64,000 nucleotides of DNA. Source: Acidobacteriota bacterium. GTDB lineage: Bacteria; Acidobacteriota; Terriglobia; Terriglobales; Acidobacteriaceae. The notes beneath the pieces were generated by a model, which did not search any database, was not told where the DNA came from, and saw nothing but the letters and a program-made list of their open reading frames with translations. Every line of letters begins with the position of its first letter. Position 1 is the first letter of the stretch. Where the stretch lies: assembly GCA_021780075.1 (NCBI GenBank), contig JAJXZL010000002.1:1-64000 (forward strand). The letters are read 5' to 3'. Both the position numbers and the translations under genes were made by a program. This document shows positions 1 to 8,245 of this stretch, one piece after another.

Positions 1-43
1 TAACCCGGTCCTCGTTCGCCCATCATCGTGCCTCACCCCCCGC

Positions 44-337
44 TCATCGCAAAATGCGCGATGAACGGGGCACAGCCTCATCCTGCTCGGCGCAAATCAC
101 TGCGGCTTTTGAGCGGGCCACCTGCCCTTTGTCCAGAGGAACAAACCTATTGTTTGAGTTGTTCGACTTGGACTTTCCTACCACGTGCTCTTCCGCAGAG
201 TAGCCATTGCCCTTTAAGGGCTTACCTTTGGCAGTCTCTAGTTGGTAATAGAAATAGGAAAAGGAGCCCATGTTCTTGGATCCAGAAATCACGAATTTAC
301 CGGGAGTATTCGACTGATTCTGCTGTTGGGCCTGCTG
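44..337 (-). pseudogene. Orphan Rhs-type C-terminal tip
   Basis: This stretch encodes, in one open frame, a glutamine-rich linker followed by a domain resembling the C-terminal tip of the Rhs protein at 1073-6808. Both share KFVI after the linker, a GNGY motif followed by EH, and RFVPL. Over the 29-residue core, 14 positions are identical by my hand alignment. The frame follows directly, in phase, on the TAA stop of the 238-residue gene upstream, and the only start inside it is a GTG at 292. The last 22 or so residues do not match the full-length protein. I read it as a displaced (orphan) tip of the kind left by Rhs tip exchange, probably not expressed by itself. What I see is the homology; the orphan status is inference. 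Confidence 0.6.
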
Positions 338-1054
338 TTAGCCGCCTGTTCCAAACCATTTGAATTCGATGTCAATTAAACCCATACCACTGGGCCCCGC
401 GCACTCGCCATATAAGACCACGCCCGGAAATGTCTTAGCGACAGAGTCAAGCACCTGATCCGCAGTAATGTTCTTCATTTCAGGGGGAAGATGTGGAAGA
501 GTCTTAACATCCGGTTCCATAGCGCCAACGTAAAATACTGGCACCTGACGGACTCTAAGCCTCTCCATCGCAGTTTTTATCGTCGGCGTCCCTTCGATCA
601 TGTCAATCGCGCCGCCCGGTCCATCTGGATTGTACTGTGCATCCTCAGTCAGCTTTAAAGAGGTAAGCCTCGTATTCAGAATTTCGGATGAGACGCTCCC
701 TATCCAAATCCTGACTATTCCCGAACCGTCATCCACAACGGTAACATCCTTGTCGTTGCGAAATATGTAGCGAACCGCCTCAATGCCTGTTTGCCCGTTC
801 GCAGGGGGTTGGAGTTCCATTACAGGGAATAGGACATGCGCTTCTTCGCCTGGATCGCAAGTTCCATGGAAGTACACTCGGACTGCTTTGCCTGTGTGAG
901 TCAGCGCCTTCCCGAGGTACTCTATGAGGGCATCTTCGGTCCGCTGGCTGGCTTTCCTGGATTTGGGTAAGCTGCTTCGGGTCGTTTGCGCATACAGATA
1001 TCCGACTGCGCTACAGAGCACGAGAACGGCGATCATCAATTCGGTACGCTTCAT
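338..1054 (-). CDS. Secreted hypothetical protein behind the Rhs gene
   Basis: The 238-residue product has an N-terminal signal peptide (hydrophobic residues 7-20, likely cleavage after YAQ at about 23). I do not recognise the mature domain. The start ATG is preceded by GGGAGAG at a good distance and lies only 18 bp after the Rhs stop codon, so the two genes are probably one transcript. Position directly after an Rhs gene is where immunity proteins to Rhs toxins are usually found. The signal peptide would place the product in the periplasm, so it could be immunity to a periplasm-acting tip or simply a secreted partner. No function can be assigned from sequence alone. Confidence 0.7.
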   Translation of the reverse strand: MKRTELMIAVLVLCSAVGYLYAQTTRSSLPKSRKASQRTEDALIEYLGKALTHTGKAVRVYFHGTCDPGEEAHVLFPVMELQPPANGQTGIEAVRYIFRNDKDVTVVDDGSGIVRIWIGSVSSEILNTRLTSLKLTEDAQYNPDGPGGAIDMIEGTPTIKTAMERLRVRQVPVFYVGAMEPDVKTLPHLPPEMKNITADQVLDSVAKTFPGVVLYGECAGPSGMGLIDIEFKWFGTGG

Positions 1055-1072
1055 CTAGCTCTCCCTTCACCG

Positions 1073-4000
1073 TTAAGGCACGACGTCAATGACGTTATTG
1101 GTGTAGTTCCGTCTGTCGTCAATGACGGTTTCATGTTCGAATTCAGTGTGTAAGTTGTAGTCTCTACCACCGTAACTGACTGTGAAGGTCTGGTAGACGT
1201 TGTAGTTTCTCTGTCTAGGTGCGCTTTGCAAATATCCCACTCTGTCTCTTGCCTCACCGCCGGACAGCGGAACAAATCTGTTCTCTGAGTTATGAGCAAT
1301 ATGTGCGTGATGGCGGGCCGAGCGGTCACTCCAGAGGTGCTCCTGAACGCCATACCCGTTGCCTGTTAGTGCCTGGCCTGCGGAGTTTTCAAGTAAGTAA
1401 GTGAAAACCGAATAGGGGCCGTGATTCTCGGTCTTAGCAGGTTCAATCACGAATTTCGCTGGAGTGTTATTTGCATTCGGTGCCTGCTGACCTTGCTGAC
1501 CGCCAGCGTTCGTCTGCTGTTGGGCCGAACCAGCAGTAGTAGCCGCAGTTCCGTGATTTTGACTGTTGGAACTGGCTGGCGCGGAGGAAGTATCTGTCGT
1601 GGGTGGCGAGGAGTTTGTTTCGCCCTGCACTTCCAGATACTCCAGGAAATCCGCCTGTTGCTCCATCTCCGACTCATCGTAGTTGTTGTAATCTCCAACC
1701 GCCGATCTGAGGCGGCCATCATAGCGTGCGTGGCCGTTCGGATCTTGCCCATCGTTTGGGTCGTTACCGACATAGGCATAGAGGTTCAACGATTGGGGAT
1801 TGGTGAGTGTCGCATAGGGCACAGCGCTTGCGCCCGCGGTCCAGTCGGCCGACATCCAACGCCCCCACTGGGAACTGAAATACCGCGCCCCGAAATCGTC
1901 CAGATTCGACTCCGGATCCCGCGGCTTACCGGTCAGCAAATCGGGGCTCACGTTGCAAGATCCGGATGTATTTGGATTGTCGCCGAATGGCTGGCTGGTT
2001 GTGCTAAGGCAGACGACCTCATTCATATTTGTGCGAGCCCGTTCGGTCCCCAACCAGTCGGAGTGTACGAAGACGACGGTCGTTGAGGTTACCGTGGCAA
2101 CATGGCGCGATCCAGCGTAAATCTCGCTCCGCTTCCACGTTGAGCCATTGACCTCATCCAGAACTCCGCCCGCCATATCAACCGTATACGCCGTACCGTC
2201 GGATTTCCCAACTCTCCGACCTTCGGCATCGTAGATATAGCTGACGCCGCCAACGCTGGAAATCCGGTTTTCGGCGTCGTACAAGTAGGTGTGGCTTGTG
2301 TCGTTCAGAACATTGCCTGCAATATCGTAGGCCAGTTGCGTAGTGGACTGGTTAGTCGATGGGGCAAAAGTCATCGTCGTCGAAATACCGGATCCGCCGA
2401 CGAGGTTCTGGTGCCAGCGATTTCCATAGCGGTCGTAATCCCAACCAAGTTGGGTCAGTACCGTACCACTGCTGGTCTTTGTCGCCGTTGCGAGTCGGTT
2501 GAACTCGTCGTAACTATACGTCCATGCTCCATTGACGGAGTCTGTAGCTCCAATGATCTGCCCATCCGGAGCATGGCCGAGGGAATAGCTGTAAACTGTC
2601 CCGTTTGTGTCCTGCGCGTTCGTGCCGCCACTCATTCCATTGGCAACCAGGGCGAATGATGGAGAGCTGAACAGGGATGTGTTATATGTCGTACTGCCGG
2701 CGATAGGCCAGTTCATTGCCGCTCCGGTCTGAACGGAGTTGATATAAACCACGGCCCCATTCGAAGACGCCGTAAACCCTCCGTTGGAAACTGAGTTCAA
2801 CGCCGAAGCCAGAGCAGACGCCAGTGAACTTGTCGTTGATCCCTGTACGTAGTTTACTGAAGCTTGCACGCCGTTGATCGACGCAGTGATGGTACCCGTG
2901 TCATAGGCAACGGGAACGGGACTAATTCCACCGGTCAATGACCCGCTGGACGTCGAAGCATCGAAATCCGTGGCGTTGGTGATGCTGAAGGAATAGTCTC
3001 CGGCGACCCCCGCCACTTTGCTTGTCATTGTGACCGTAGCCCCAGAGACGGTTGCAACTACGGGTGACCCCGAAGCGTTTAATGCAGTTGATAAAGCGTA
3101 CGCAATGGAAGTCGTCGTTGATCCCTGCCCGTAAGTGCTGCTGGCCACAAAGCCATTCACATTCACCGATAAGGTGCCGGTGTCATAGTGTGTCGTGCAG
3201 ACGATCTGGTTTCTGGGAGGCTGAGGTACGCACACCTGGTAGCTCCCTTCCGATCCGGAGACGCTGAAGTTCGCGGTCGCCTGAACTCCGGAACTCATCT
3301 CGACCTGATCAGACCCGGAAATTGTGATGGTTCCCGAACTCGCTGTTGCCGGGGACACCTGATTTTCACCTGACACTTGCATCCCGTTCAACCATCGCGG
3401 CCCGTAGGAATAGGTTTCCGTCGTGCCGTTGCCAAAACTTGCCGTGCTCCAGCCGCCATTAGGCGCATAAGTGGCGGAGGCCAAAAGAGTGGATGGGTGA
3501 TTGCTGTCCGAAGTCCATCCAGGAGTGATCGCGGTGAGGTGTCCCGCGTAGTCGTACGTTGCCGTCAAGCTGACACGCGGCGTAGAGAACGACGTGACAT
3601 TTCCACCGCCATCATAGTCGTACTCAACATCGTTGAAACTCGAAGAACTGCATGAGGTGAGGACACACTGATAATGGCTTCCGGGTTTCCCGGTCGTGTC
3701 ATAGGAGTATACGCTGCGAGTTTGGATGTTCCCCGAGAGAACAGTGTACTCAGAGGTGAGACGTCCGATGGAATGTTCGAGCGTTTTGCCCTGGGACGAG
3801 GTCTCGTCATAGTTGAAGTAAGAGTTCGGCATCGCCGAAACTACTCCTGAGGCGCCTAACGTCCCTGAGTAGGTCTTGTTCAGCACACGATGAAGCGCAT
3901 CGTGGCCGTAGGTGATTGTAACCGTATCGGTACTGCTTCCGGTCGCGTTGGCGACAGGACTTGTTTTCGTGATTAGATTTCCATTATAATCGTAGGTGTA

Positions 4001-6808
4001 TTTGATATGGCCCAGTTCAGGGTTGGTTGAATCCGTAATATGTCCAAGAGAGTCATAAATAAAAGTTCGTGTCTGGCTTCCTTGCTGGACGGTGGTCATG
4101 CCACGAATTGTTTGTACATATGTGGTCAGATAGCCACCGCCTGAAATTTCCAATCCACAGCTCGATGGTGTGTCGCTTCCGACTTTCGGTGTTGCGGAAG
4201 AGATTTCGCAGACTGCGACCAGTCTGCCTAGGCCATCAACCCGGGTCAACTTCTGCAAAGACACCGTCCCATTCGATTCGTTGGTAAGCTGAGTGGTCGA
4301 GCCCGCATAAGAGTAGGTCGCTGAAGTTCCGTCTGGATTAGTTACTGAGATTTGCCGCCCAAGGGCATCGTAGGAATAGATCGTTAACCCGTAAGTGGGA
4401 TCGCTCTTGCCTCGATAGGGCATCGACTGAGAGTACTTTCTGCCAAGCGCGTCATAGGTCGAATCGGAGAACACATCACCCTCGGGGTCCGAGTGCTGCG
4501 TTTGCGATACGCGGCCCAACCCGTCGTACCTTGTAGTGTCCGTTTCGGTGGTCGAGGCATTTAACAAAGTAGTTGTAATGCGCGTATTTGGATCGGGGTA
4601 CTGATAGCCAATACTGCTGGCGAGATTATGGTCTCCGCCTGGGTGTGTCTCACCGCTCAGGCGAAGCTCGCTGTCGTAACTGTAGGTCGTCTGGATGTTG
4701 TTCTCATCGATCGCCGTGAGCACGTGTCCGGTGGTCAGATCGTAGGTGTACTGGGTGGTGTGGCTGAGGGCGTCTGAAGCAGCGGTGAGAAATCCTCCGT
4801 CATACGCTCCGCTGTATTGATAACTTGTAGACGCCGCAGGTGTAATGCTCGGGTTCGATGGCTCCGTTTCAGTTGAGATCAAGCCTGTGTTCGTATAGGT
4901 CCTCGTCGATTTAAGATAAGCACCTGCGGTGTCCCAGTATTTCGCTACGCCAGTAAGGTTGCCACGCACGCTTCCGTTTGGGGGGGTGGCGTCCCATCCC
5001 TGTCCGGAAGCATTTCCAGATGTGAGGGCTGATTCATCGTAGGTGAATTGAGTTGTCTGGGTTGTACCAGTGATTCCGTCGGTGAAAGTCACGTTCAAGG
5101 GCCGATCGATCATGTTGAAGTAGGCACTCGGATTAGATAGGGCCCAATAAGTCGTCGATGTTGTCTTGAGCGCCGGCCCCGGATTTCCTGTTCCGTAATC
5201 GGAATCCGTTTGAGTGATCACATTTCCATAGGAGAAGATACCTGATCCCATTGGGCCACTTCCTGAGAACCCGCTATCGTAGGTGTAGGTCGTCTGGCGC
5301 GTGGCGCCATTCGCGAACGCGGTGGTCTCAGAGGTTGGAAGAGCGGCAGAACTGGTTACGTCCGTTTCGGTAAAATAATTCACGAGCGGGAACGTCTGGT
5401 AGCTGGTTGTCACCTTCTTTAGCAGATTCTGGCTAGCATCGGAGTAATCCGTCTCCGTCTCGAAAATGCTGCAATTCCCAGCGAGATTGGTGCTCTTATG
5501 AGTTATCGTTTCACCGATGGGATCGGTAACCGTGAAAGTTCCAGGCGCACTAGAGAGTGAATACTGCCAGGTATGGGACCCAGTTCCGTCGTTGGCATTT
5601 GCGGTTCGAGAGGTGACCCAACTCCGGCGATTGTACTGAAATAAAGACGCTTCTGTGACGCAACCGGTAAAATTCTCGTCCCACGTGTACCCAATCGTCC
5701 CGCCGGTAGGAAGCGTCATCTGAGTCAGTTCGCCGTAATTGTACGAACTGCCGTTCATCGGCGAATACTCAAAGGTATAAGTACTTCCGTCCAGCAGAAC
5801 GACACTTTGTAAATTGAGGTCCTGCCCGGTCATCTCGTACTCGATTGGATTCGGTCCTTGAGTCGCGGGAGCGCCGTTCCAGAAATTCGTGTTCAGCTGA
5901 GTGTTGGCAAAGCAGTATTTGATCGAACCCGTCGCGCCCGGCGGGGTCCAAGTTGCGGCGGAAACGATCGGGTTGGGTCCGGCGCAACCGGAAAAATCTC
6001 CGGTCGGATTTGCTACATACCCATTTGCTGGCATCGAAAGCGGGTCTGATGAGGAGTATCCGGCATATGCAGATGAGGAAATGGTTCTACCCAGAGTGTC
6101 TGTCCAGCCCGTCAACGTATAGTATGTTACGCCATTGCTCGTAGAGGAACTGTAATTCAAAGTGATTCGGTTGCCGTTAGTGTCCTCTACGTACAGGAGC
6201 GGTCCAATATTTGGGTACGGAGTGTTCGTTCCTGGTGAGCCCTGAAATACGTAGCGCACACCGTCTCGGCTGGTGAGAGTGTACGTTGAGGTGTCAAACA
6301 TCCATCCGGTCCCATCCGCGGCTCGGTACACAGTTCCCGTGCCGATTTGCACCATATTGTGCGTTCCGCTGTCCGGCGTGATGACCTGCCAGTAATACGC
6401 GGCCACATATTGTTGACCAGTGCTTGTGTTGGTCTCCAGATGTGCAACAGGAGTAACCGCAACGTCGGTGCTTGCTGAAACAAAGACGCCGTTCACGTTA
6501 CCCTGGTAGGAGAGAATGCACGGAGAGTTCGGAATAGTGCAGTTCTGATTGACGAAATAGTTCGGGCTATTGTAGCGCAGGGTAAAGCTCAATGAGAGAT
6601 TTCCACGCTGTTTGATCGACCACAACGGGATGTGTAGCTGCAGGCCGCCATTGGTCGTGCTGATCGAGTCCAAGGCGCCACCTTCAACCACAGCGTATGG
6701 ACGTGCATCCGGGGCCATTGTTCCGGATTGGCCATGTAGAGGTTGGAGAAACGAGAAAGCTGCGATTAAGACAGAGACACTTAAACCGCCAGATCGGATT
6801 GCGGGCAA
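1073..6808 (-). CDS. Secreted Rhs/YD-repeat protein
   Basis: The 1911-residue product begins with a signal peptide (about residues 1-26) and a beta-rich N-terminal region. Many YD repeats of the type YxYDxxGR/N follow through the middle of the protein. The Rhs-associated core lies near residues 1580-1690, with DWLGT, DFGARYFSSQWGRWMSADW and NLYAYVGNDP. After the core comes a Gln/Ser/Thr-rich linker and a C-terminal domain of about 127 residues with no recognised family. Rhs proteins form hollow shells that hold a variable C-terminal effector. An insertion near residues 1200-1420 holds two similar modules (see findings). The start is a TTG with a strong AAGGGGG ribosome binding site. Whether the tip is toxic is inferred only from family behaviour. 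Confidence 0.9.
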   Translation of the reverse strand: MPAIRSGGLSVSVLIAAFSFLQPLHGQSGTMAPDARPYAVVEGGALDSISTTNGGLQLHIPLWSIKQRGNLSLSFTLRYNSPNYFVNQNCTIPNSPCILSYQGNVNGVFVSASTDVAVTPVAHLETNTSTGQQYVAAYYWQVITPDSGTHNMVQIGTGTVYRAADGTGWMFDTSTYTLTSRDGVRYVFQGSPGTNTPYPNIGPLLYVEDTNGNRITLNYSSSTSNGVTYYTLTGWTDTLGRTISSSAYAGYSSSDPLSMPANGYVANPTGDFSGCAGPNPIVSAATWTPPGATGSIKYCFANTQLNTNFWNGAPATQGPNPIEYEMTGQDLNLQSVVLLDGSTYTFEYSPMNGSSYNYGELTQMTLPTGGTIGYTWDENFTGCVTEASLFQYNRRSWVTSRTANANDGTGSHTWQYSLSSAPGTFTVTDPIGETITHKSTNLAGNCSIFETETDYSDASQNLLKKVTTSYQTFPLVNYFTETDVTSSAALPTSETTAFANGATRQTTYTYDSGFSGSGPMGSGIFSYGNVITQTDSDYGTGNPGPALKTTSTTYWALSNPSAYFNMIDRPLNVTFTDGITGTTQTTQFTYDESALTSGNASGQGWDATPPNGSVRGNLTGVAKYWDTAGAYLKSTRTYTNTGLISTETEPSNPSITPAASTSYQYSGAYDGGFLTAASDALSHTTQYTYDLTTGHVLTAIDENNIQTTYSYDSELRLSGETHPGGDHNLASSIGYQYPDPNTRITTTLLNASTTETDTTRYDGLGRVSQTQHSDPEGDVFSDSTYDALGRKYSQSMPYRGKSDPTYGLTIYSYDALGRQISVTNPDGTSATYSYAGSTTQLTNESNGTVSLQKLTRVDGLGRLVAVCEISSATPKVGSDTPSSCGLEISGGGYLTTYVQTIRGMTTVQQGSQTRTFIYDSLGHITDSTNPELGHIKYTYDYNGNLITKTSPVANATGSSTDTVTITYGHDALHRVLNKTYSGTLGASGVVSAMPNSYFNYDETSSQGKTLEHSIGRLTSEYTVLSGNIQTRSVYSYDTTGKPGSHYQCVLTSCSSSSFNDVEYDYDGGGNVTSFSTPRVSLTATYDYAGHLTAITPGWTSDSNHPSTLLASATYAPNGGWSTASFGNGTTETYSYGPRWLNGMQVSGENQVSPATASSGTITISGSDQVEMSSGVQATANFSVSGSEGSYQVCVPQPPRNQIVCTTHYDTGTLSVNVNGFVASSTYGQGSTTTSIAYALSTALNASGSPVVATVSGATVTMTSKVAGVAGDYSFSITNATDFDASTSSGSLTGGISPVPVAYDTGTITASINGVQASVNYVQGSTTSSLASALASALNSVSNGGFTASSNGAVVYINSVQTGAAMNWPIAGSTTYNTSLFSSPSFALVANGMSGGTNAQDTNGTVYSYSLGHAPDGQIIGATDSVNGAWTYSYDEFNRLATATKTSSGTVLTQLGWDYDRYGNRWHQNLVGGSGISTTMTFAPSTNQSTTQLAYDIAGNVLNDTSHTYLYDAENRISSVGGVSYIYDAEGRRVGKSDGTAYTVDMAGGVLDEVNGSTWKRSEIYAGSRHVATVTSTTVVFVHSDWLGTERARTNMNEVVCLSTTSQPFGDNPNTSGSCNVSPDLLTGKPRDPESNLDDFGARYFSSQWGRWMSADWTAGASAVPYATLTNPQSLNLYAYVGNDPNDGQDPNGHARYDGRLRSAVGDYNNYDESEMEQQADFLEYLEVQGETNSSPPTTDTSSAPASSNSQNHGTAATTAGSAQQQTNAGGQQGQQAPNANNTPAKFVIEPAKTENHGPYSVFTYLLENSAGQALTGNGYGVQEHLWSDRSARHHAHIAHNSENRFVPLSGGEARDRVGYLQSAPRQRNYNVYQTFTVSYGGRDYNLHTEFEHETVIDDRRNYTNNVIDVVP

Positions 6809-7162
6809 AACTCGTCCCCCTTCTGCAGTCGCTTTAATGCAGCCAGCCGACTAAACCTTGACTTTTGAAACACTGGAAGGATGCACTGCGTCGCAACCAA
6901 AGTCAAGCTGGTGTTAGCGTTTAGTGGCCGGGATCAAGTCCAGGACTTTGGGATTGGGCAGATGAAGAAGTTGTTGCAGGAATGCGGTTGGCGGGTGGCC
7001 ACGATCCCAGTGTCCTCTCTCGACCAAAAATGAGGGTGCCCCTTGCATTTGGGGACAGGGGATGCCATGGAACCCAATAGCGCCACCGATCATTCCGATC
7101 CATCCTGCGAAGTCGGCATACTGCCAGTTTTCGATTCCACTCTCTGTTTTTGCTCGCTCTGC
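6809..7162. other. Intergenic stretch upstream of the Rhs gene
   Basis: No gene is supported here. Open frames of about 65-97 codons exist on both strands, but they lack good ribosome binding sites and recognisable domains, and two of them run into the 151-bp repeat. The Rhs promoter must lie within the first part, but I cannot point to a clear box. Confidence 0.4.
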
Positions 7163-7313
7163 GGGTACAGTAGCGGTACACCCGTCAGCTTTTGCCTTCC
7201 CCGCCAAACTGGGCTAAACACCGCTCGCTCAACTATTTAGGACTCCGTTAAACTATGCTTACATTTTGTTTAATATCAACAACTTAACATGTTGGGCTCG
7301 AGCTCATAATCCC
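7163..7313 (+). repeat. 151-bp direct repeat, copy 1
   Basis: This copy matches 11084-11234 over 151 bp without gaps and with about 10 mismatches. It begins with GGGTAC-N5-CGGTACA and ends with CTCATAATCCC, the anticodon-loop sequence of a tRNA with anticodon CAT. Unlike copy 2, it does not continue into the rest of a tRNA. I read it as an internal junction between two tandem integrated elements. Confidence 0.85.
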
Positions 7314-7385
7314 AACGCTTAACTGCCATAAACTACGGCAAATTGTGGCTGGCTGGCGAAAGCTGGTAGCGAAAATACGGCGTAA

Positions 7386-7462
7386 GGGCCTATAGCTCAA
7401 TCGGTTAGAGCAGAGCACTCATAATGCTTTGGTTCCAGGTTCGAGTCCTGGTGGGCCCACCA
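7386..7462 (+). tRNA. tRNA with CAT anticodon (Ile2 or elongator Met)
   Basis: The 77-nt sequence folds as a full cloverleaf with encoded CCA. The acceptor stem pairs GGGCCTA with TGGGCCC, the D arm is GCTC/GAGC, the anticodon stem pairs GAGCA with TGCTT around loop CTCATAA, and the T arm pairs CCAGG with CCTGG around TTCGAGT. The anticodon CAT can belong to elongator tRNA-Met or to tRNA-Ile2, where the C is modified to lysidine. The GC-rich acceptor stem with C4 and C5 leans to Ile2, but I cannot decide. It lies inside the stretch bounded by the two 151-bp repeats. Confidence 0.93.
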
Positions 7463-7482
7463 AATCTCATTTTCCCGATCTT

Positions 7483-7500
7483 GGGTACTCTGCCGGTACA
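7483..7500 (+). repeat. GGGTAC-N5-CGGTACA motif downstream of the tRNA
   Basis: This 18-nt motif, with the same GGGTAC and CGGTACA halves and the same 5-nt gap, also opens both copies of the 151-bp repeat (7163 and 11084). It sits 20 bp after the intact tRNA. It could be an integrase arm-binding site left near attachment sites; that is inference. Confidence 0.5.
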
Positions 7501-7585
7501 GTGCTCAGGTCATGTCGGATCAGGTTCTGTCAATTTGTAGAATTATCCTCATCATGATGAATTGCAAGAGTCAAGCCGGCCACCT

Positions 7586-8134
7586 ATGACCAAACGGCAT
7601 GCGCAGTCAAAGTCCACATGGACTGATGTTAAGGCCAAGCTCGCCAGCCTTGACCGGACCGAATTAACGAGCCTGATTCGTGACCTCTATGCTGCCCAGA
7701 AGGATAATCAAACCTCTCTTTACGCTCGGTTTGGCCTGGGCGATGGCGTTCTGAAGCCCTACAAGGAAATGCTGGATCGCTGGCTCTGGCCTGATGTATT
7801 GCGAAACCAAAATACTTCTGTGGCAAATGCCAAGAAGGCTATTTCCAGCTACCGCAAGGCTGTTGGCGATCCAAGGGGGCTTGCGGAATTGATGTTGTAC
7901 TACTGCGAATGTGCCGCGGGCTTCTGCAGTGATATTTGCTTGGATGATGAAGGTTATTTCAATGCGATGGTCAATATGTTCGAACAGGCGCTCAAAATGA
8001 CCCGTCTGCTGCCTGCAGGGGACCGTGACGCATTCATTGCTCGATTGGAAACTGTGCGCGCCACTGGCCATAATCTGGGATATGGCGTTGGCGATGACAT
8101 GGACTCTCTGCTTGCGGAATACGTCCGCGCCTAA
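7586..8134 (+). CDS. Hypothetical protein, 182 residues
   Basis: The product is soluble and mostly helical by composition, with no signal peptide. The N-terminal part (WTDVKAKLASLDRTELTSLI...DLYAAQKDNQTSLYARFG) resembles the small DUF6155-like family of uncharacterised bacterial proteins. I base that on pattern memory only and cannot confirm it. I prefer the ATG at 7586 over an upstream in-frame TTG at 7562; neither has a strong ribosome binding site. The gene is followed 111 bp later by the SEC-C gene on the same strand. Both lie between the 151-bp repeats, so they are probably cargo of the same element. Function is unknown. Confidence 0.7.
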   Translation: MTKRHAQSKSTWTDVKAKLASLDRTELTSLIRDLYAAQKDNQTSLYARFGLGDGVLKPYKEMLDRWLWPDVLRNQNTSVANAKKAISSYRKAVGDPRGLAELMLYYCECAAGFCSDICLDDEGYFNAMVNMFEQALKMTRLLPAGDRDAFIARLETVRATGHNLGYGVGDDMDSLLAEYVRA

Positions 8135-8245
8135 CGGGCCATCGGCACCTCGTTTTTATCGTGAGTTGAAAATACGGGCACCATTGGCCCCAGACTCTGG
8201 CGGGAGTATTGACTTTGGCGACGCTGTTCACGATACGCTGGCATC

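Noticed and set aside
6914..7207. A 97-codon minus-strand frame that starts within the 151-bp repeat
   Set aside because: No ribosome binding site or domain is seen. The frame is not shared with the second repeat copy beyond the repeat itself.
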